Of a stretch of 64,000 bases of DNA, positions 1 to 11,953 are shown piece by piece (positions within the stretch are counted from its first letter, which is position 1; the number at the start of each line of letters is the position of its first letter). The notes beneath the pieces were generated by a model, which was not told the DNA's origin, made no database searches, and was given only the letters and a program-made list of their open reading frames with translations. The stretch is from Diospyros lotus (taxonomy: Eukaryota; Streptophyta; Magnoliopsida; Ericales; Ebenaceae), in assembly GCF_014633365.1 (NCBI RefSeq), contig NC_068351.1:14886907-14950906 (forward strand), read 5' to 3'. The translations under genes and the position numbers were made by a program.

Positions 1-450
1 GCGCATAATGCTTCATCTTAATAATCAAATATAATCTGCAAGAGTAAAGGAAAACGTTGAATTTCCAGTTCTTACTCACCCTTCCAAGGTTCTCCCGATT
101 TACAATTTCAGATTGCTATCCAACTAATCATGAGTATGAAGCATAAGACAAAGCAATCAAATAGGGTTAGAAAGTTTCAAGGTTTCAGAGATAAATTGGA
201 AAAACACTTCAACGGAGAAGGAAAATAACTAGTTTCAGAAATTTATTTATATATTTCACTACCTCAGAGGGATTGCACAGTTAGGCTACACCCCGGATAA
301 TTTCACGTAATAGTTGAGATTCACAATCAAGAACAAGGAAAGTAATGATGGTGCAGAGGAGAAGATACTATGTTGGACACTCGAGTACAGTTGTCGATCA
401 CGAGGACGACGACAGCTTCACGAAAAGTTTCAGAAAGGCGTGAATCGTAC
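1..450 (-). other. Intron 1 (partial) of the SPL2-like E3 ligase gene
   Basis: This stretch lies immediately 3' (minus strand) of the splice donor ending the exon at 451-822. The donor reads ACG|GTACGA on the minus strand. I looked for the next exon, which should encode the domain following the RTQT motif, and did not find it. A donor-like GGTGAGTAAG on the minus strand near 75-85 is not preceded by a recognisable piece of the protein. The rest of the gene, including the RING domain, must lie off the left edge. Confidence 0.6.
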
Positions 451-822
451 CGTTTGAGTTCTTTGCAAGACAACCCCTTTTTCGCCAGACTCGTTAGAAA
501 TGAGGACATTAGACCTCAAATTCTCCGAATTCCCATCAACAGCCGACTTCACCTGGACAACACCGCGAACAATCACAAGCTTCCCGTCGTCGGAACCGCT
601 AGAAGAATGAGAAGCGTCGTCGGAGGAAGAGAGGACGGAGCGAAGATCGGGGACTCGAAGGGAGGGGGCGTGCCGAATTTTGCGGAGGGCGGAGGAGGCG
701 GCAGTGAATTTGAGGATGCTTCGGACGGCGACGTAGGCTAGGGCAAGGCCGAGGACGGCGCCGTCGGCGGCTAGGGCAATTTGGGTGAGAGCTGCGGCAG
801 CTGCTTGTTCGTGGACGGACAT
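451..822 (-). CDS. SPL2: SPL2/MUL1-like E3 ubiquitin ligase, exon 1 (5' partial gene)
   Basis: First coding exon, 124 codons from the ATG at 822 to a donor at 451/450 (ACG|GTACGA, phase 0). The protein begins MSVHEQAAAA and carries a hydrophobic segment at about residues 18-40 (DGAVLGLALAYVAVRSILKF), then a charged serine-rich stretch, then VRGVV and LISNESGEKGVVLQRTQT. This order (N-terminal membrane helix, LRKI, DLRSVL, VRGVV, LQRTQT) matches the start of Arabidopsis SPL2 and the MUL1/SP1 family as I recall it. Family members are E3 ligases with two membrane helices, a GIDE domain facing the lumen or intermembrane space, and a C-terminal RING; plant SP1 and SPL proteins act at the plastid envelope or peroxisome. 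Only the N-terminal part is present, so RING residues cannot be checked. SPL2 rather than SP1 is inferred from the N-terminus only. Confidence 0.82.
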
Positions 823-1037
823 CGAGATCGAGGATAGGTTTGAATTTGACGAGTAGGGTAAAGTGGGATGCTTCTATTCGCATCAAGATCAAAAACAAGC
901 AATGGTTGATGAAGAAACCGGAGATGACTTTGCAGGCGAGGCGGTGGTACTGGTTGCTACGCCCTACCGCAGCGCAGAGGAATAAGGAATTTGCTTCTGC
1001 ACACTGTCAGCGCGTAGGCAGAACCGGGATGCAAGAG
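823..1037 (-). promoter_or_regulatory. Upstream region of the SPL2-like gene
   Basis: The 215 bp between the start codon and a foldback transposon should hold the 5' UTR and core promoter on the minus strand. I see no convincing TATA box. The element at 1038 therefore sits at the proximal promoter edge. Confidence 0.4.
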
Positions 1038-1922
1038 AGGGTAAAGTTACCGATCAATGAATAATTTAAAAAATATAACTATTTACCCATTAAATTTTGC
1101 AACTACTAGTTACTTACCTCAACTATCCATCACTTGCTACATTATTATTTGATCTTACAAATAAAAAATACTCACATGACTAATGAAATCTGAAGCGACC
1201 CAATCAAATTTTTATTTTCAGCCACCTTAAAAATATAACATACATTCACTGAACTTTAAAAATATAACTATTTATTCACTAAACTCTAAATTGTTACTAC
1301 TTGTTTATTAAATTTTGTTCAACGTCAATCATTATCACTCATTATATTACCGTCTAATCTTAGAAACGAAAAATGCCCACGTAGTTAACGAAATCCAAAG
1401 TAACCCAATCAAATCCTTATTTTTGGCCAACTCAACTCCAAGTCAGATCCCACCCTTCTGCCAACTGCTAAGTAAAAAATCATACTTCTATTCCCAAAAA
1501 ATGCAAGCCTAATTTCAAACAAATCAAAAATCAATTTTCCCAATCCTAAAATTTCCCCAAAATTCTCTCTGCCCTAACCCTTGAAACCCATATACAATAC
1601 CAAAATTTGAAGAATGATTTATGGAAAACGTGGATGACATTGCTTATACAAAGAAGGAAACAATGTGTATGTGTGAAAGGATTGTAGTTATGAGGACATC
1701 TTGGACGAAAAACAATTCGGGTTGAAAATAAAGATTTGATTGGGTCACTTCAGATTTCGTTAATCATGTAAGTATTTTTCGTTTGTAAGATTAAATGGTG
1801 ATGTAACAAGTAATGGATAATTAATGTTGAGCAAAATTCAGTAAACAAATAATAACAATCCAAAGTTCAGTGAATAAATAGTTATATTTTTAAAATTTAG
1901 TAAATATATATTAAATTTACCT
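1038..1922. mobile_element. Foldback / MULE-like non-autonomous element with long inverted ends
   Basis: The two ends form inverted repeats nearly 200 bp long: the left (AGGGTAAAG..., then AAAATATAACTATTTA, GTGACCCAATCAAAT-type motifs) is mirrored on the right (...GATTGGGTCACTTCAGATT ... ATATTTTTAAAATTT...TTTACCT). An 8-bp duplication TGCAAGAG flanks it at 1030-1037 and 1923-1930. The left arm is doubled: the module at about 1050-1225 is repeated at about 1226-1430, while the right arm is single. There is no transposase coding. Eight bp suits hAT; a 9-bp reading with one mismatch would suit Mutator, and long inverted ends also favour a MULE/foldback type. Confidence 0.75.
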
Positions 1923-2690
1923 TGCAAGAGAAAATGAAGGCCCGATTATTGTGAAAAAATATTTCCTATTTTTTATTTTGTTTTTTGTTTTTATACATTT
2001 ATTTTTTATAAAAAATTAGAAAAAAAATTTAAAAATCATACTCATTTCAATAAAATATGAAATTAATTTTAGACTTTAAAAAATAAAAGAATGTGTTCAA
2101 AATCATACAAAAGAAAATATATAAAGATTGATGACAAAAGAGGTAAACAATTAGGGTGATTCGATAAAGAGATGAGTTGTCATTGTTACAGTAGTGTTGG
2201 ACGAGGGATAAGGATAACAAGAGAAGATGAAGAGTGAAGGGAGGAAAAAGGCGTTAATAATGCTCGCCATCACAGTGGTAGAGGATATCATAGCAGTGAT
2301 AGGGATGAACGACGAAAAAAGAAGAGATTGATTGTGCTAATTATTGAAATGGCTGAGGACAACAAGAAAGTGGAAAGAAATATGGGGTGGTGGGGGGAAT
2401 GAAACACTAAGAAAAAAAGAAATAAAAAAAAAAATTATTATTAACAAAATTTGAAGTGAAGGTTAAAGGAAAAAAAATGTGTTTTTCTCAATATTTAAAA
2501 TGTTTTCTAAAATATAGTACAATTTTAGAAAACAATTTTTTTTTTCTATTCTTCAATTCAGAAAAAAGAAACCATTTTGAACATTGTTTCTAATTTTCTA
2601 TTTTTATAGAAATATTTTTTAAAAAATACTCTAATTTTTCACCAGCAAACAAACCTCAATGTTTTCACAATTTTGCCAAGTAGGTGAAAA
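1923..2690. other. AT-rich intergenic stretch
   Basis: Homopolymer-rich A/T sequence with no open frame of note. A purine-rich patch at about 2140-2420 (repeated GAAGA/GATGA) looks like decayed transposon or UTR sequence. Nothing recognisable. Confidence 0.5.
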
Positions 2691-3470
2691 TGCATATATA
2701 TGAATGTAAATATATATATTTTGTTAGTGATGTACCCTAATACTATATTTAAATAACGTATGATATATATAATTAATATATATGATGTATTTTTGTATAC
2801 GAATTAATAAAAGGCAAATTTATCATCATTCATTAAACTCTCTAGTTTGTTATATGAATGAGTTCTTGGATTTCTTATTTGAGAGTCTTATTCTTAATGT
2901 GTTCAGAATATGTGATGAGATTATTTGATAATAGAATTTATTAAATATTCCTTCTTGGTCTTTAGATTAATTAGATAGAAACTTTGATTAGTCGATTATG
3001 GACATACACGATGTTTACTACCTTGATTAGTATGAGATACTAATGGTTAGGGGTTGTCAATCACATAACATATGACATGAGCATGTCTCTAATAAACTTG
3101 TGAATGGTTGTTGGAAAATAACTCACTAAATGTGACACTGATGACTGATTACATGACATTATAGATAATGATATTATCATCGAGTTGCAACTATGTATTG
3201 GTCTCTGGACTTGAATTGATACGGTTGTCTTGTGTATTAGTGTGTGGGATTTGTTAATGCGTTAAACCATCTAATTGCGAGGTGGAAACGTTCATCTATG
3301 TAATTTCGTATTGTTGTTATATGGAGACAGTTGTTTAAGGATAAGATCTATCACCCTCGTAGTTATTGATGAGGCAAACATCCTATGTGGTCTACTATTA
3401 GTGTGATGGAAAAGTTCTTAGCCAACTTAATATGATTAATTAGGAAAGTGTTTCCTAAAATGTCATCTAG
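2691..3470. repeat. Copia-type LTR debris, left part
   Basis: Contains AGTATGAGATACTAATGG and related motifs, which also occur in inverted form in the Copia-like LTR at 9428-11621 (AGTATCTCATACTAAAC). The sequence resumes at 5903 after the solo LTR inserted at 3471, shown by the TSD TCTAG at both edges. I cannot place the outer boundaries, and no coding is left. Confidence 0.45.
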
Positions 3471-5902
3471 TGTAATACTTCGCCTTACACGGGCGCGTCA
3501 CTATAAGAGTATTTTCGGGAATCTTTTTTTTTTTTTTTCCAAGTTCATCATGCATGGTGATTTCAAGAACAATCTTCACATGCAGATAATGAATCCCGAG
3601 AACCCCAGTCTTGCCTGTTTAACTAACAAGATCAATAATCTTAACAACTAAATGAGACATATTATAACGCAGCGGATACATTAACATCAAAATACCGTGG
3701 CCTACCACGAGTTCATACAAAGTGTTTCTACAACGAAACACTAATTACAAAACTACCAAATGATAACAACATTATCGTACTACCATTTATACACAACCAA
3801 AATACATACTAAAGCTTCCAAAATGATACAATGACTAGCAACCTAAACACCGTTGGTCTCAACTGGCCGTGTCCTCGCCCTCGCAACAGTCCCTGGCTGG
3901 AACGTTTGAATGTTCCAGGGGCATAATCTAGATTAGATGACAAAACATCTAAGTGATGGCATGAAATAGTATACTGAATGCATGAAAGACACACGAGCAT
4001 GACATATACAGACACAACAACATGCAACACGTCTAACTTGAGAAATCTCCCTGACATACTCAACCTCCCGTGGAAAATCCATTCCACACACCGTTGGGGT
4101 TAACCTTGCCGCAACATACTTAATCCTCGAGTGTCCTACTGTGTCACTCGTTCACTTGGATTAACCTTGTCCCATTCTCAAGAAGACCCCATCTAGTCCC
4201 CCAAAGACATAACAACGACATGAAAACCAATGCCCCGATGATATGAAAATCACACGCCATGCATCGACTCTTTTATAAGTAAAAACAGTTGATGCAATAT
4301 ACCACATGTTCAATATGCAAATGAAGCAACACGTACATAAGTAAAATGCCTTTGCAAAACAACCTAAGTTCTGGAGGGTATAACCGCTCACTTAAACTGG
4401 TTCAATCACATATAGCCTAAGCTCAAAAGGGTAAAATTGCTCACTTGAACTCACTACACGCACGCCAAGACACCTCCAAGCAAGGGTAAAACTGGAATCA
4501 GACCACTCACCCGAACGTATATGAATTGCCTCGATCCTCGTGCATGACCTCGTTTTGCGTGCCAAATCACAAATACTCGTACTTATACTCAACCTCGAGC
4601 CACGACACTCCCAATTTCCACATCGATAATTCCAGAATAATTATTTTCTCAAACGTTTTTCCCAATTTTTTCACACAATAAATCCTAAAATAATTCAATA
4701 AAAATACTGAAAGAAAAAATACCAAAATGCCCATTCGCACGCTCCTAGCGCGTGGGTGCAAGTGATGTGTGGCGCATGCAGCTCACGCGCCACTGTCTTC
4801 TCCAATTTTTCGGCCGCCGTCGAGTGCTCCAATTCCAGATTTGACTCTACCCCCCTAAAGCCCTTGAAATGTCGATCACAGAGGCACTGGTTTTATCCCA
4901 AAAGATCACCAAAAAACGCCTCAAATGGCGAGTTGTAGGTCACGGTGGCAGACTGCCTCGCATTTTTCGGCCTTGCTCGAACAGCCACTAAACGAACACC
5001 AAAATGCTTCAAAATGCTCCCAAACTCTTCTCCTTGATGCAAGGATCAAAATCCCTCTATCCATTCTCTAAAAAACATTCAAAATCGCGATTGATTTGTT
5101 GCCAAAACCCTTGAAACCCTCAGCCCCTTTTATACTTGAAAATCGGTCATTTCACAGCCAATAAACGGCCACAACTTGGTCCCCAAGCCAACCCTCATTG
5201 TATACGACCTTCCCTAGCTCCTCCCTAGCCGTCCCATCATCGAGATCGGCCTCCACGTGCGGTGGATTTGCGGCGGCCGTTTTTGGCTTGCTGTGTTCAC
5301 ATTGCAACTTTTGTTTTATTTCACTTTCACCCTTTGTTTTCTTCATTTGACATTTCTGCCTTTTCCTAACACCCTTGATTAATCCAACTATACTACTAAG
5401 GCCCACGAGTTTTGTACTTCTCATTTCATCCTCGAAATTTCTAAAAAAACATCGTTTAGACCTCCCTCGGGCAAATTTAGAAAATTGCACTTAGGCCTGA
5501 TTGCCCGTTTTGACCCTAAATCTCTTTGTTTCAACCCGAATTCGTGCAAGGGTTGTTCTACATGTAAAATATTGGTCCTCAAGACACTTCGTTGACTCTT
5601 CGGATATCTCTTACGTCGATCCGATTTTCTCAGCCCGATCGACAGTTGTACCAAAAACGGTTCCCGATCCCACTTCTTTTGACACCTAAAATCATAACTC
5701 GTATTAATTGTTGATACCATTACATTTTCCTTGGCTATCTAAGGTCCGGGGTACTCCCTCCAATCAATTCAGTCTCTTAAAACAGCAATAGTGTACCCTA
5801 TAGCCGATCTCTTTCAAAAATTTCACTTTTACCCTTCATCAAATACTATTTATATCCTCAATAATTTCCATTTATAGCCTCAAGAGATGCCCGGATATTA
5901 CA
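3471..5902 (-). mobile_element. Solo LTR (large Ty3/gypsy-type), family B
   Basis: Ends are TGTAATACTT...GGATATTACA, flanked by the 5-bp TSD TCTAG at 3466-3470 and 5903-5907. No internal region or second LTR is attached, so it is a solo LTR of 2432 bp. Minus orientation is inferred: on the minus strand it begins TGTAATATCCGGGC, and a TATA-like TATAAAAGG lies on that strand near 5126-5136. A stretch at 3890-3965 (GGAACGTTTGAATGTTCCAG, then an AGATGA...ATCTAAG motif) recurs at about 48450-48515, so the two LTRs are related. ORFs inside are incidental. Confidence 0.85.
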
Positions 5903-6599
5903 TCTAGTCATGTTAATAAGATCTAATACATAGTTACCGAGTTTGTGAGTTTATCATTCCATGACTCTCGCTTGGTCGGCACATTGAGTGGCGGAAGGAT
6001 TATAATACACGATAATTGTCAACTGTAATAAAGTCACTTGAATTTAGACTTCATTGCCTTCTATATTATCATGTACCGTTGCTAAGTGTTTCCCAGGATC
6101 TTTCTAATCATTACTAGAACATAGCGAGATTCCTGTGATAGGTTGAGGTGTTTCGGTTGATGCCAAACAGGTTTTGGTGCTATCTATTTGCTAGTGAACA
6201 GTGAACCTAGAAAATCACACACCATATAGCATAGCATCTAGTATCGGCACTGTGTACTTATTGTGTCTCGGACATCATTAATTGTTAATAATGGTTTTGA
6301 TTATGTCATTAAGTGTTAATGACAGTGGTTCGTTAAAAGTTACTGGGCTAGTTTCCATTCCCTAATTGTTAGTGGATCGAGTTGTAGTTTCTTCTAGAAA
6401 TAGCAATAGAGTCGATTGCCCTATTTAGCGAATCAACTGTCGCAACAGTCGATTCGCCGAGGCTGTCAGTCGACTTCCATGCCACCTCAGCCAAAAGTAG
6501 TGCTTTACACATGGCATGAAATTGGAAAGGGTTTAGGGCTTACCTAGAGGGAGAAAATAACACGGGAGGATGAGCGAATTAGCAAAGGGTTTTGGCTTG
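5903..6599. repeat. Copia-type LTR debris, right part
   Basis: Continuation of the sequence broken at 3470. No open frame. At 6405-6475 there is a small cluster of GTCGATT / GTCGACT motifs, also seen in other LTRs of this window. It ends at the LTR starting at 6600. Confidence 0.4.
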
Positions 6600-6982
6600 T
6601 GTAATGGCCGGGGTCCACGAAGCAATGTATTGTTCGGTTCAGGTCACAACCAATCCCCGATTTTGTCGCTCTAGGATTTAATCCTAAAATGTACGTCACT
6701 ACGTAGAACACTCTCTGCACTTATATGCTCAGTTCCCCCCATTTGCATGGTCGATGTGGGATTCGGCTAAGGTGCCTACATGCACCCCTCTTAGGGACTC
6801 AGCATCCTCGCTAAGCTTTGCCCCACCACTGATTAGTGGTTAATTTTGTAAAAATTCTGTTATAATTACACATTTCTTTTGATCTTAAAATTGGCTTAAA
6901 TTATATATTAATATATATTTTATGGTTATATGCAAGTTTAAATTGAAAAATGAATGAAATGAAGTTCTAAAGTAAAATTTAA

Positions 6983-7008
6983 AAATAATAATAATAATAA
7001 TAATAATA
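6983..7008. repeat. (AAT)n microsatellite
   Basis: About eight AAT units in the interior of the small LTR element, followed by TATA-rich dinucleotide repeats to about 7110. Confidence 0.9.
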
Positions 7009-8756
7009 CATATATGAATATATATAATACATATACATCAATACATGCGTGCATGTAATATATATATATTTATAATATAATCTAATATATATAATATATA
7101 ATCTATTAATAATACTCAATTGCTTACTTGCAGGCATGAAGAAGGTGGGCTTGAAGACTCAAATTGGATTGAAGAATGAAGAATTCAAACTCAGCCCATG
7201 AAGAATTAAAGTCCAGCGCATGCCCATTAAATTGAAGGCCCAACACATGTTTAAGGCCCAACTTGAGCAACCCATAGAAAACATCATTTGAAGAAGGCCC
7301 AAGCATTTTTTTTTAATCCTAATGAAAATCAAAAACCCAATTGTAGAAATTTAATTTTTTTTATTTTTAAATATTTATTTTATGAATGCTTTATTAGGTG
7401 TGTGTTTTAGCTAAAATCTATTTAATTTTATGCGTGTATTTTAGCTAAAATTCATTTAACTTTAGGTGTGTATTATAGATAAAATCCATTTAACTTTAAG
7501 TGTGTGAGTGCCCATTAGATATAATTATGTCTATTTGAATAATTGAAATTGTGTGATTTGTATTGCATCTTGTGGGCTATAAACAGCTCACTTGGTTACA
7601 CTTGTAAGGGTGATTATTATTCTTGAATCAAAACTTAATTGTTTTCTTAGATATTCTCTTTGAGAATTGTTCTTATTCTTTCTTATTTTCTCTATTATTT
7701 TTTCTTGTGATCTTACTTTCTTTCTTTCTTCTCTTGAATTCTTATGTCATTTATTGTTACTTTATTATCCACTGCCTAAATGGCCGATTAATTTCTGTCT
7801 TTAAATTTTTGTAATTTTAATTCCTGTCATTTTATTATCCACCGTCTAAATTGACGGTTAATTTCTGCTATTTTAATTCTTATCATTTAAATTCTGTTAT
7901 TTAAATTATGCCATTTAAATTCCTGTCAATTAACTTTCAAATGGAAATGAGTAGCTAAATCAAATCTTGGGTTAAGGCAAGAACAGTGTCCAACGTCAAT
8001 GAACCAAAGAAAACTGCACTTTAAATGAGTGACATTAATTTAAATTTCAGTATGAGTGTGCATTAATTATTGAGAAATCACTAGGTTTGGATTAGAGCGT
8101 AAGCCTAACTTAGAGCTTTCATGCCATGCATGGGAGTCACTAGAACTAGAAACGCTATCATACCCAAACCCAGATGATTAATTTAGTTGTTTTGTGTATT
8201 AATTGAAATTGAATTTATGGTAGTTACTTAAATTAGAATCCCACATATCATGTATGAGGATTGCTTAAAGTAGAACTATCACCATCTCTAATTGCATTTA
8301 ATAACAAACCCTCATATCTGAAATTAAATTAATATTGCTAATCTTTTCTGCTAAAATTTGGGAATCAACGGGTTTGTGCTGAAATTGTCTTAACTCAAGT
8401 GCTATCTAATTTCATATTCATACCTTTAGCGTTTATTTCAACTTCTGCCTTGCTTTATTTCCTAGTATTTGTTATCTAAAAATCTATAAAAAAATCTTGT
8501 TACCAATTCGTTCAAATGTGTGTGCGTGTGTGTGACATTCTTTTTCTTTTGCCATAAATAAATCTCTTAGTGGACGATCTGAACTCATCTAAAAAATATA
8601 AATTTAAATTTGGACTACAACTGCACTCGTACACTAATGAGTATAAACCTCTCACCAAAATAAAATATATATATGTAAAAGTTTTACTGTGTTTTTTTTA
8701 TTGTGTTACAAGGTGAGAGTGCAGCCAACCATCGCACTCAGAGGCTCGAGGGTCGA

Positions 8757-8767
8757 CTCTGATACCA
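8757..8767 (-). promoter_or_regulatory. Primer-binding site (initiator tRNA-Met type)
   Basis: Minus strand reads TGGTATCAGAG, the usual core of plant LTR-element binding sites for initiator tRNA-Met. It sits four bases from the LTR end ...CGTTACA at 8772, which fixes the minus orientation of the element. Confidence 0.8.
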
Positions 8768-8931
8768 TTCCTGTAACGACCGAGGTCCACGTAACAACGT
8801 ATTGTCTGATTCAGGTCGCAACCAATCCCCAGTTTTGTCGCTCTGAGATTTAATCCCAAAATACGCGTCACTATGTAGAACACCTTCCGCACTTATATGC
8901 CTAATTCCCCCCCTTTGCATGGCTGATGTGG

Positions 8932-9385
8932 TTGCAACCTAAACCGAACAATACGTTGCTATGTGGACCTCGACCGTTACAACTTGGCTTCTGTTTCTTC
9001 TGCTTTTATGTTTTCTTTTGCTTTTGTTAATTTCACAAAGCGTAAGTGTCACACGCAGTAAATTTTGAAGAGTCTGGTGAGACCTAAAATGCTTGTAGAC
9101 ACCTTAGGCGAATCCCACATGGGCCACGCAAATGGGAGGAACTGGGCATATAAGTGCAAAGGGTGTTCTACATAGTGACGCAAGTTTTGGGATTAAATCC
9201 TAGAGCAACAAAATCGAGGATTGGTTGCGACCTGAACCGGATAATACATTGTTATGTGAACCCTGACCGTTACAGCTTGGCTTCTGTTTCTTCTGCTTTT
9301 ATGTTTTATCTTTTGTTTCTGTTAATTTCACAAAGCGTAGGTGTCACATGCAGTAAATTTCGAAGAGTCTGGTGAGACACAAAAG
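8932..9385 (+). mobile_element. Head-to-head LTR copies with duplicated flank
   Basis: At 8932-8981 is the end of a 181-bp-family LTR in plus orientation (...GACCTCGACCGTTACA), joined head to head to the truncated minus-oriented LTR. Then 8982-9093 (ACTTGGCTTCTG ... GTGAGAC), a full plus-oriented LTR at 9094-9274 (TGTAGACACC...GACCGTTACA, also 181 bp), and a second copy of the flank at 9275-9385. The unit LTR-end plus flank is thus tandemly duplicated. GCTTG precedes the first LTR (6595-6599) and follows the last (9275-9279), as if the whole 6600-9274 assembly sat at one target site. Confidence 0.6.
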
Positions 9386-9427
9386 TGCTAGTGGATCAAG
9401 GTTTTCAGGCTAACACAGGACGATGAC

Positions 9428-11621
9428 TGTGATAAGGGATCAGGTAGCTATTAGAAAATTATGATCTAATCATACACAGCGGAAACAAAATCTAATTTTA
9501 TAGGTATCATGTTTTTCAAAACATACGGTTTATAAATTGAAGACATACACAAAAAGTTATCTCAAGATGAATACAAAATTCGTTGAGAATAACCCACCAT
9601 ATAATCTCTCACGTGTGAGATGCCAAGTTAGTCCATCCGAAATCGCCAAGACTCCAAAAGATTTCAGGAAAAAAAGGACACAAAAATGTTTTATAAATTT
9701 TTTGTCTGATCTGGATACAACGGATTGCATTGTGTTTTGGATTCAAGGGCTTAATGTCTTATTTATAGGCAAACCTTGAAAACCCTAAGTGCAGTTGGAT
9801 CAGGCTTGATGTGCTAGCAAGAAGCCCAATCCAACTTTGATAATTAAATAATTATATTTACTTATCTTATAAATAATTGTAGTATTATTTAGTAATTCCA
9901 TAATATCTAAATTGTCATTTTCTCTTTAAAATGATTTCTTATTAGGTGAGACTTTCTGGGTTCACAATTAAATTGACAAGGATTAATCAATTATTAATTC
10001 TCATAAATCATGAGTGACAAATAATAATATGTCATGATTACCCAATTTAACGTGAAGCGGGTAATGTGAACCTTACACTACGATGCCATACAATATAGTC
10101 CTTTTATCATCATATATCCCGACAAGATATAAGATCACGGTCAGCAGGTCAAATCTTTTAATTTCGTCATGTGATCAAATCCAAAATCAATATTGACTAA
10201 TATGACACAACCTTTATGGAACACACATTTCATCGGCCAAGGATTTATCGTCAAGTGATTACTGGATTGCACAAGATATCCTCGTCGTATATCTCGAGGT
10301 GATAAATTCCATATTTGATGCACACATACCCCATGTGTCACTAAACTAGGCACATAGATATGTATGGTCATCCTTGATTAGAACAATCATATAATATCAC
10401 TGATATCCTAATCCATCAACACATGAATGTCTATGTCATCTCGGGTCTAAGGACTAGTTGTAAATCCATAGTTAACATTGAATTATTGACCCGTGAGATA
10501 AAACACACGTGATTCAATGTTAACAGTCATGTTCAATGAACTTGTTCCTTTAACGAGCACCCACTTATCTTTCCTCTATATCTTATACAAATTGGTATGA
10601 GACTTACTTACCTTATCTTTCAGTATCTCATACTAAACAAAGAGAAAGATGATGTGCCGGCCTTTGCGAGTTGCTAATATCCAGGTTAGGAACTCTATGG
10701 CCAGAAACATATTCATAGTATTGTTACAAAAGGATAAGCCTCGACCAAACACTCAAAGCGGAAGACACATAATATTCAATACTGTAAGCATGCAGATAAT
10801 CAAGAATAAATCAAACATAAAAACACCAAAGATTTACCGTGATTCACCCGTTAATGAGGGCTACATCCACGTTGAGCTCTGGCAAAGAAAGCTCACTCCA
10901 CTATCAGATTAAAACGATTACAACCTTGGTTTACACAGATTAACTCTCAACCCTCACTGTACAAAACGATTCTCACTTTTTAAATTGGCCCCATAACCAC
11001 AAAAACTAAAGGTCAGAGGCCAAACCCTAGAGAGAAAACATACATAAACTATAGAGAGAGAGAGAAGAAAATACAGAGAATAAATAGATCAAACCAAGCA
11101 AGAGGAAGGTAATCGGAGGCTGTGCGCACTGCTGATCTCGAGGCCACTGTAGAAGATATATAGAAAGATGCAACGGTGGCGATCGGGATGAATAAAGGCA
11201 CAACAGAACATTAACGATCGGGCACGCAGCAGGCAAGGCGACAATGCAGTACGCCAAGCAAAACGGCACAGCTGGTTGCCATTTCAGCCATCCACTCAGA
11301 GGCCCAAAAGGCTACCGTTTTGGGCGGCTCTGAGGGTTGCTGAAAAAACCCTCCAGCCCCTATGCCAAACGCAACGTTTTGAAGCTTCATCAAAGTACAA
11401 CAAGTATAATGAACTGTAGATTATCCGTCACACATATTCTTAACACTTAAGAATGGTATCAACTCCTTATTATACTAAAGGATATATATATATATATGTT
11501 TAATTTAAACCATATTGTAATTTAAATAAAACATAAACTTGCCATTAAATAGAATTTAAAAAGTTAGAAGATCAAACCCCATTGCATCACTAAAACTAGT
11601 CTTAAGGGCTTATATCTAACA
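9428..11621 (-). mobile_element. Copia-like LTR, minus orientation
   Basis: On the minus strand it starts TGTTAGATATAAGCCC (11621 leftward) and ends ...CCCTTATCACA at 9428, a TG...CA pair 2194 bp apart. The interior has LTR features rather than genes: a minus-strand TATA-like CCTATAAATAAG at about 9757-9768 and repeated AGTATGAGATACT-like motifs. I found no clear 5-bp TSD (ATGAC versus GTAAC), no second LTR and no pol coding, so a solo or broken LTR is likely. Family assignment rests on general resemblance to plant Ty1/copia LTRs. Confidence 0.5.
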
Positions 11622-11953
11622 GTAACTAGCTAGGTGTGGACAAACAAGGCGTACCATAGGTTGAGGTGAAATTATTCTCAGTATAAAAATAATTTTTCTA
11701 CTCCACCTGACATCATGCCACATGTATTTTATTTATTGTAGTTCATATAATGAGATATTGTGTTGCTTAAATACCCAAGTTGTGTATGATGTACATATTT
11801 ATGTATTTCACTGCATATCTTTGATATGTAATTTTATTTTAAATTTACCTACACTACCATATGTGTATTCCAACATATTTATGTTTTTAGGGCATGCCTT
11901 GACGAGAACATCCATGTGTTGATATATAGTAACGTTGCACAAGTCTAAGATAT
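11622..11953. other. Intergenic stretch
   Basis: AT-rich sequence between two transposons with no open frame of note and no recognisable repeat. Confidence 0.5.

Larger units (their letters stand above)
6600..8931 (-). mobile_element. Small non-autonomous LTR retrotransposon (181-bp LTRs), minus orientation
   Basis: The 3' LTR is at 6600-6780 (plus-strand TGTAATGGCC...GGTGCCTACA). Next to it at 6781-6795 is a minus-strand polypurine tract, AAGAGGGGTGCA. The 5' LTR is at 8772-8931 (TGTAACGACC..., cut short at GATGTGG). Four bases to its left is a primer-binding site, TGGTATCAGAG on the minus strand, as used by elements primed by initiator tRNA-Met. The roughly 2-kb interior has no gag-pol frame; it holds an AAT microsatellite (6983-7008), AT repeats and low-complexity sequence. 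This fits a TRIM or short LARD. The right end is rearranged (next entry). Confidence 0.7.

Noticed and set aside
61..120. Possible second exon of the SPL2-like gene ending in a GGTGAGTAAG donor
   Set aside because: The short frame before it does not resemble the protein expected after RTQT, and no good acceptor precedes it.
370..741. Plus-strand open frame of 123 codons
   Set aside because: It is antisense to the well-supported SPL2-like exon and has no similarity of its own.
6595..9279. Simple nested insertion of two independent 181-bp LTR elements
   Set aside because: The plus-oriented LTR at 9094-9274 lacks its own flanking 5-bp duplication; GCTTG instead brackets the whole assembly.
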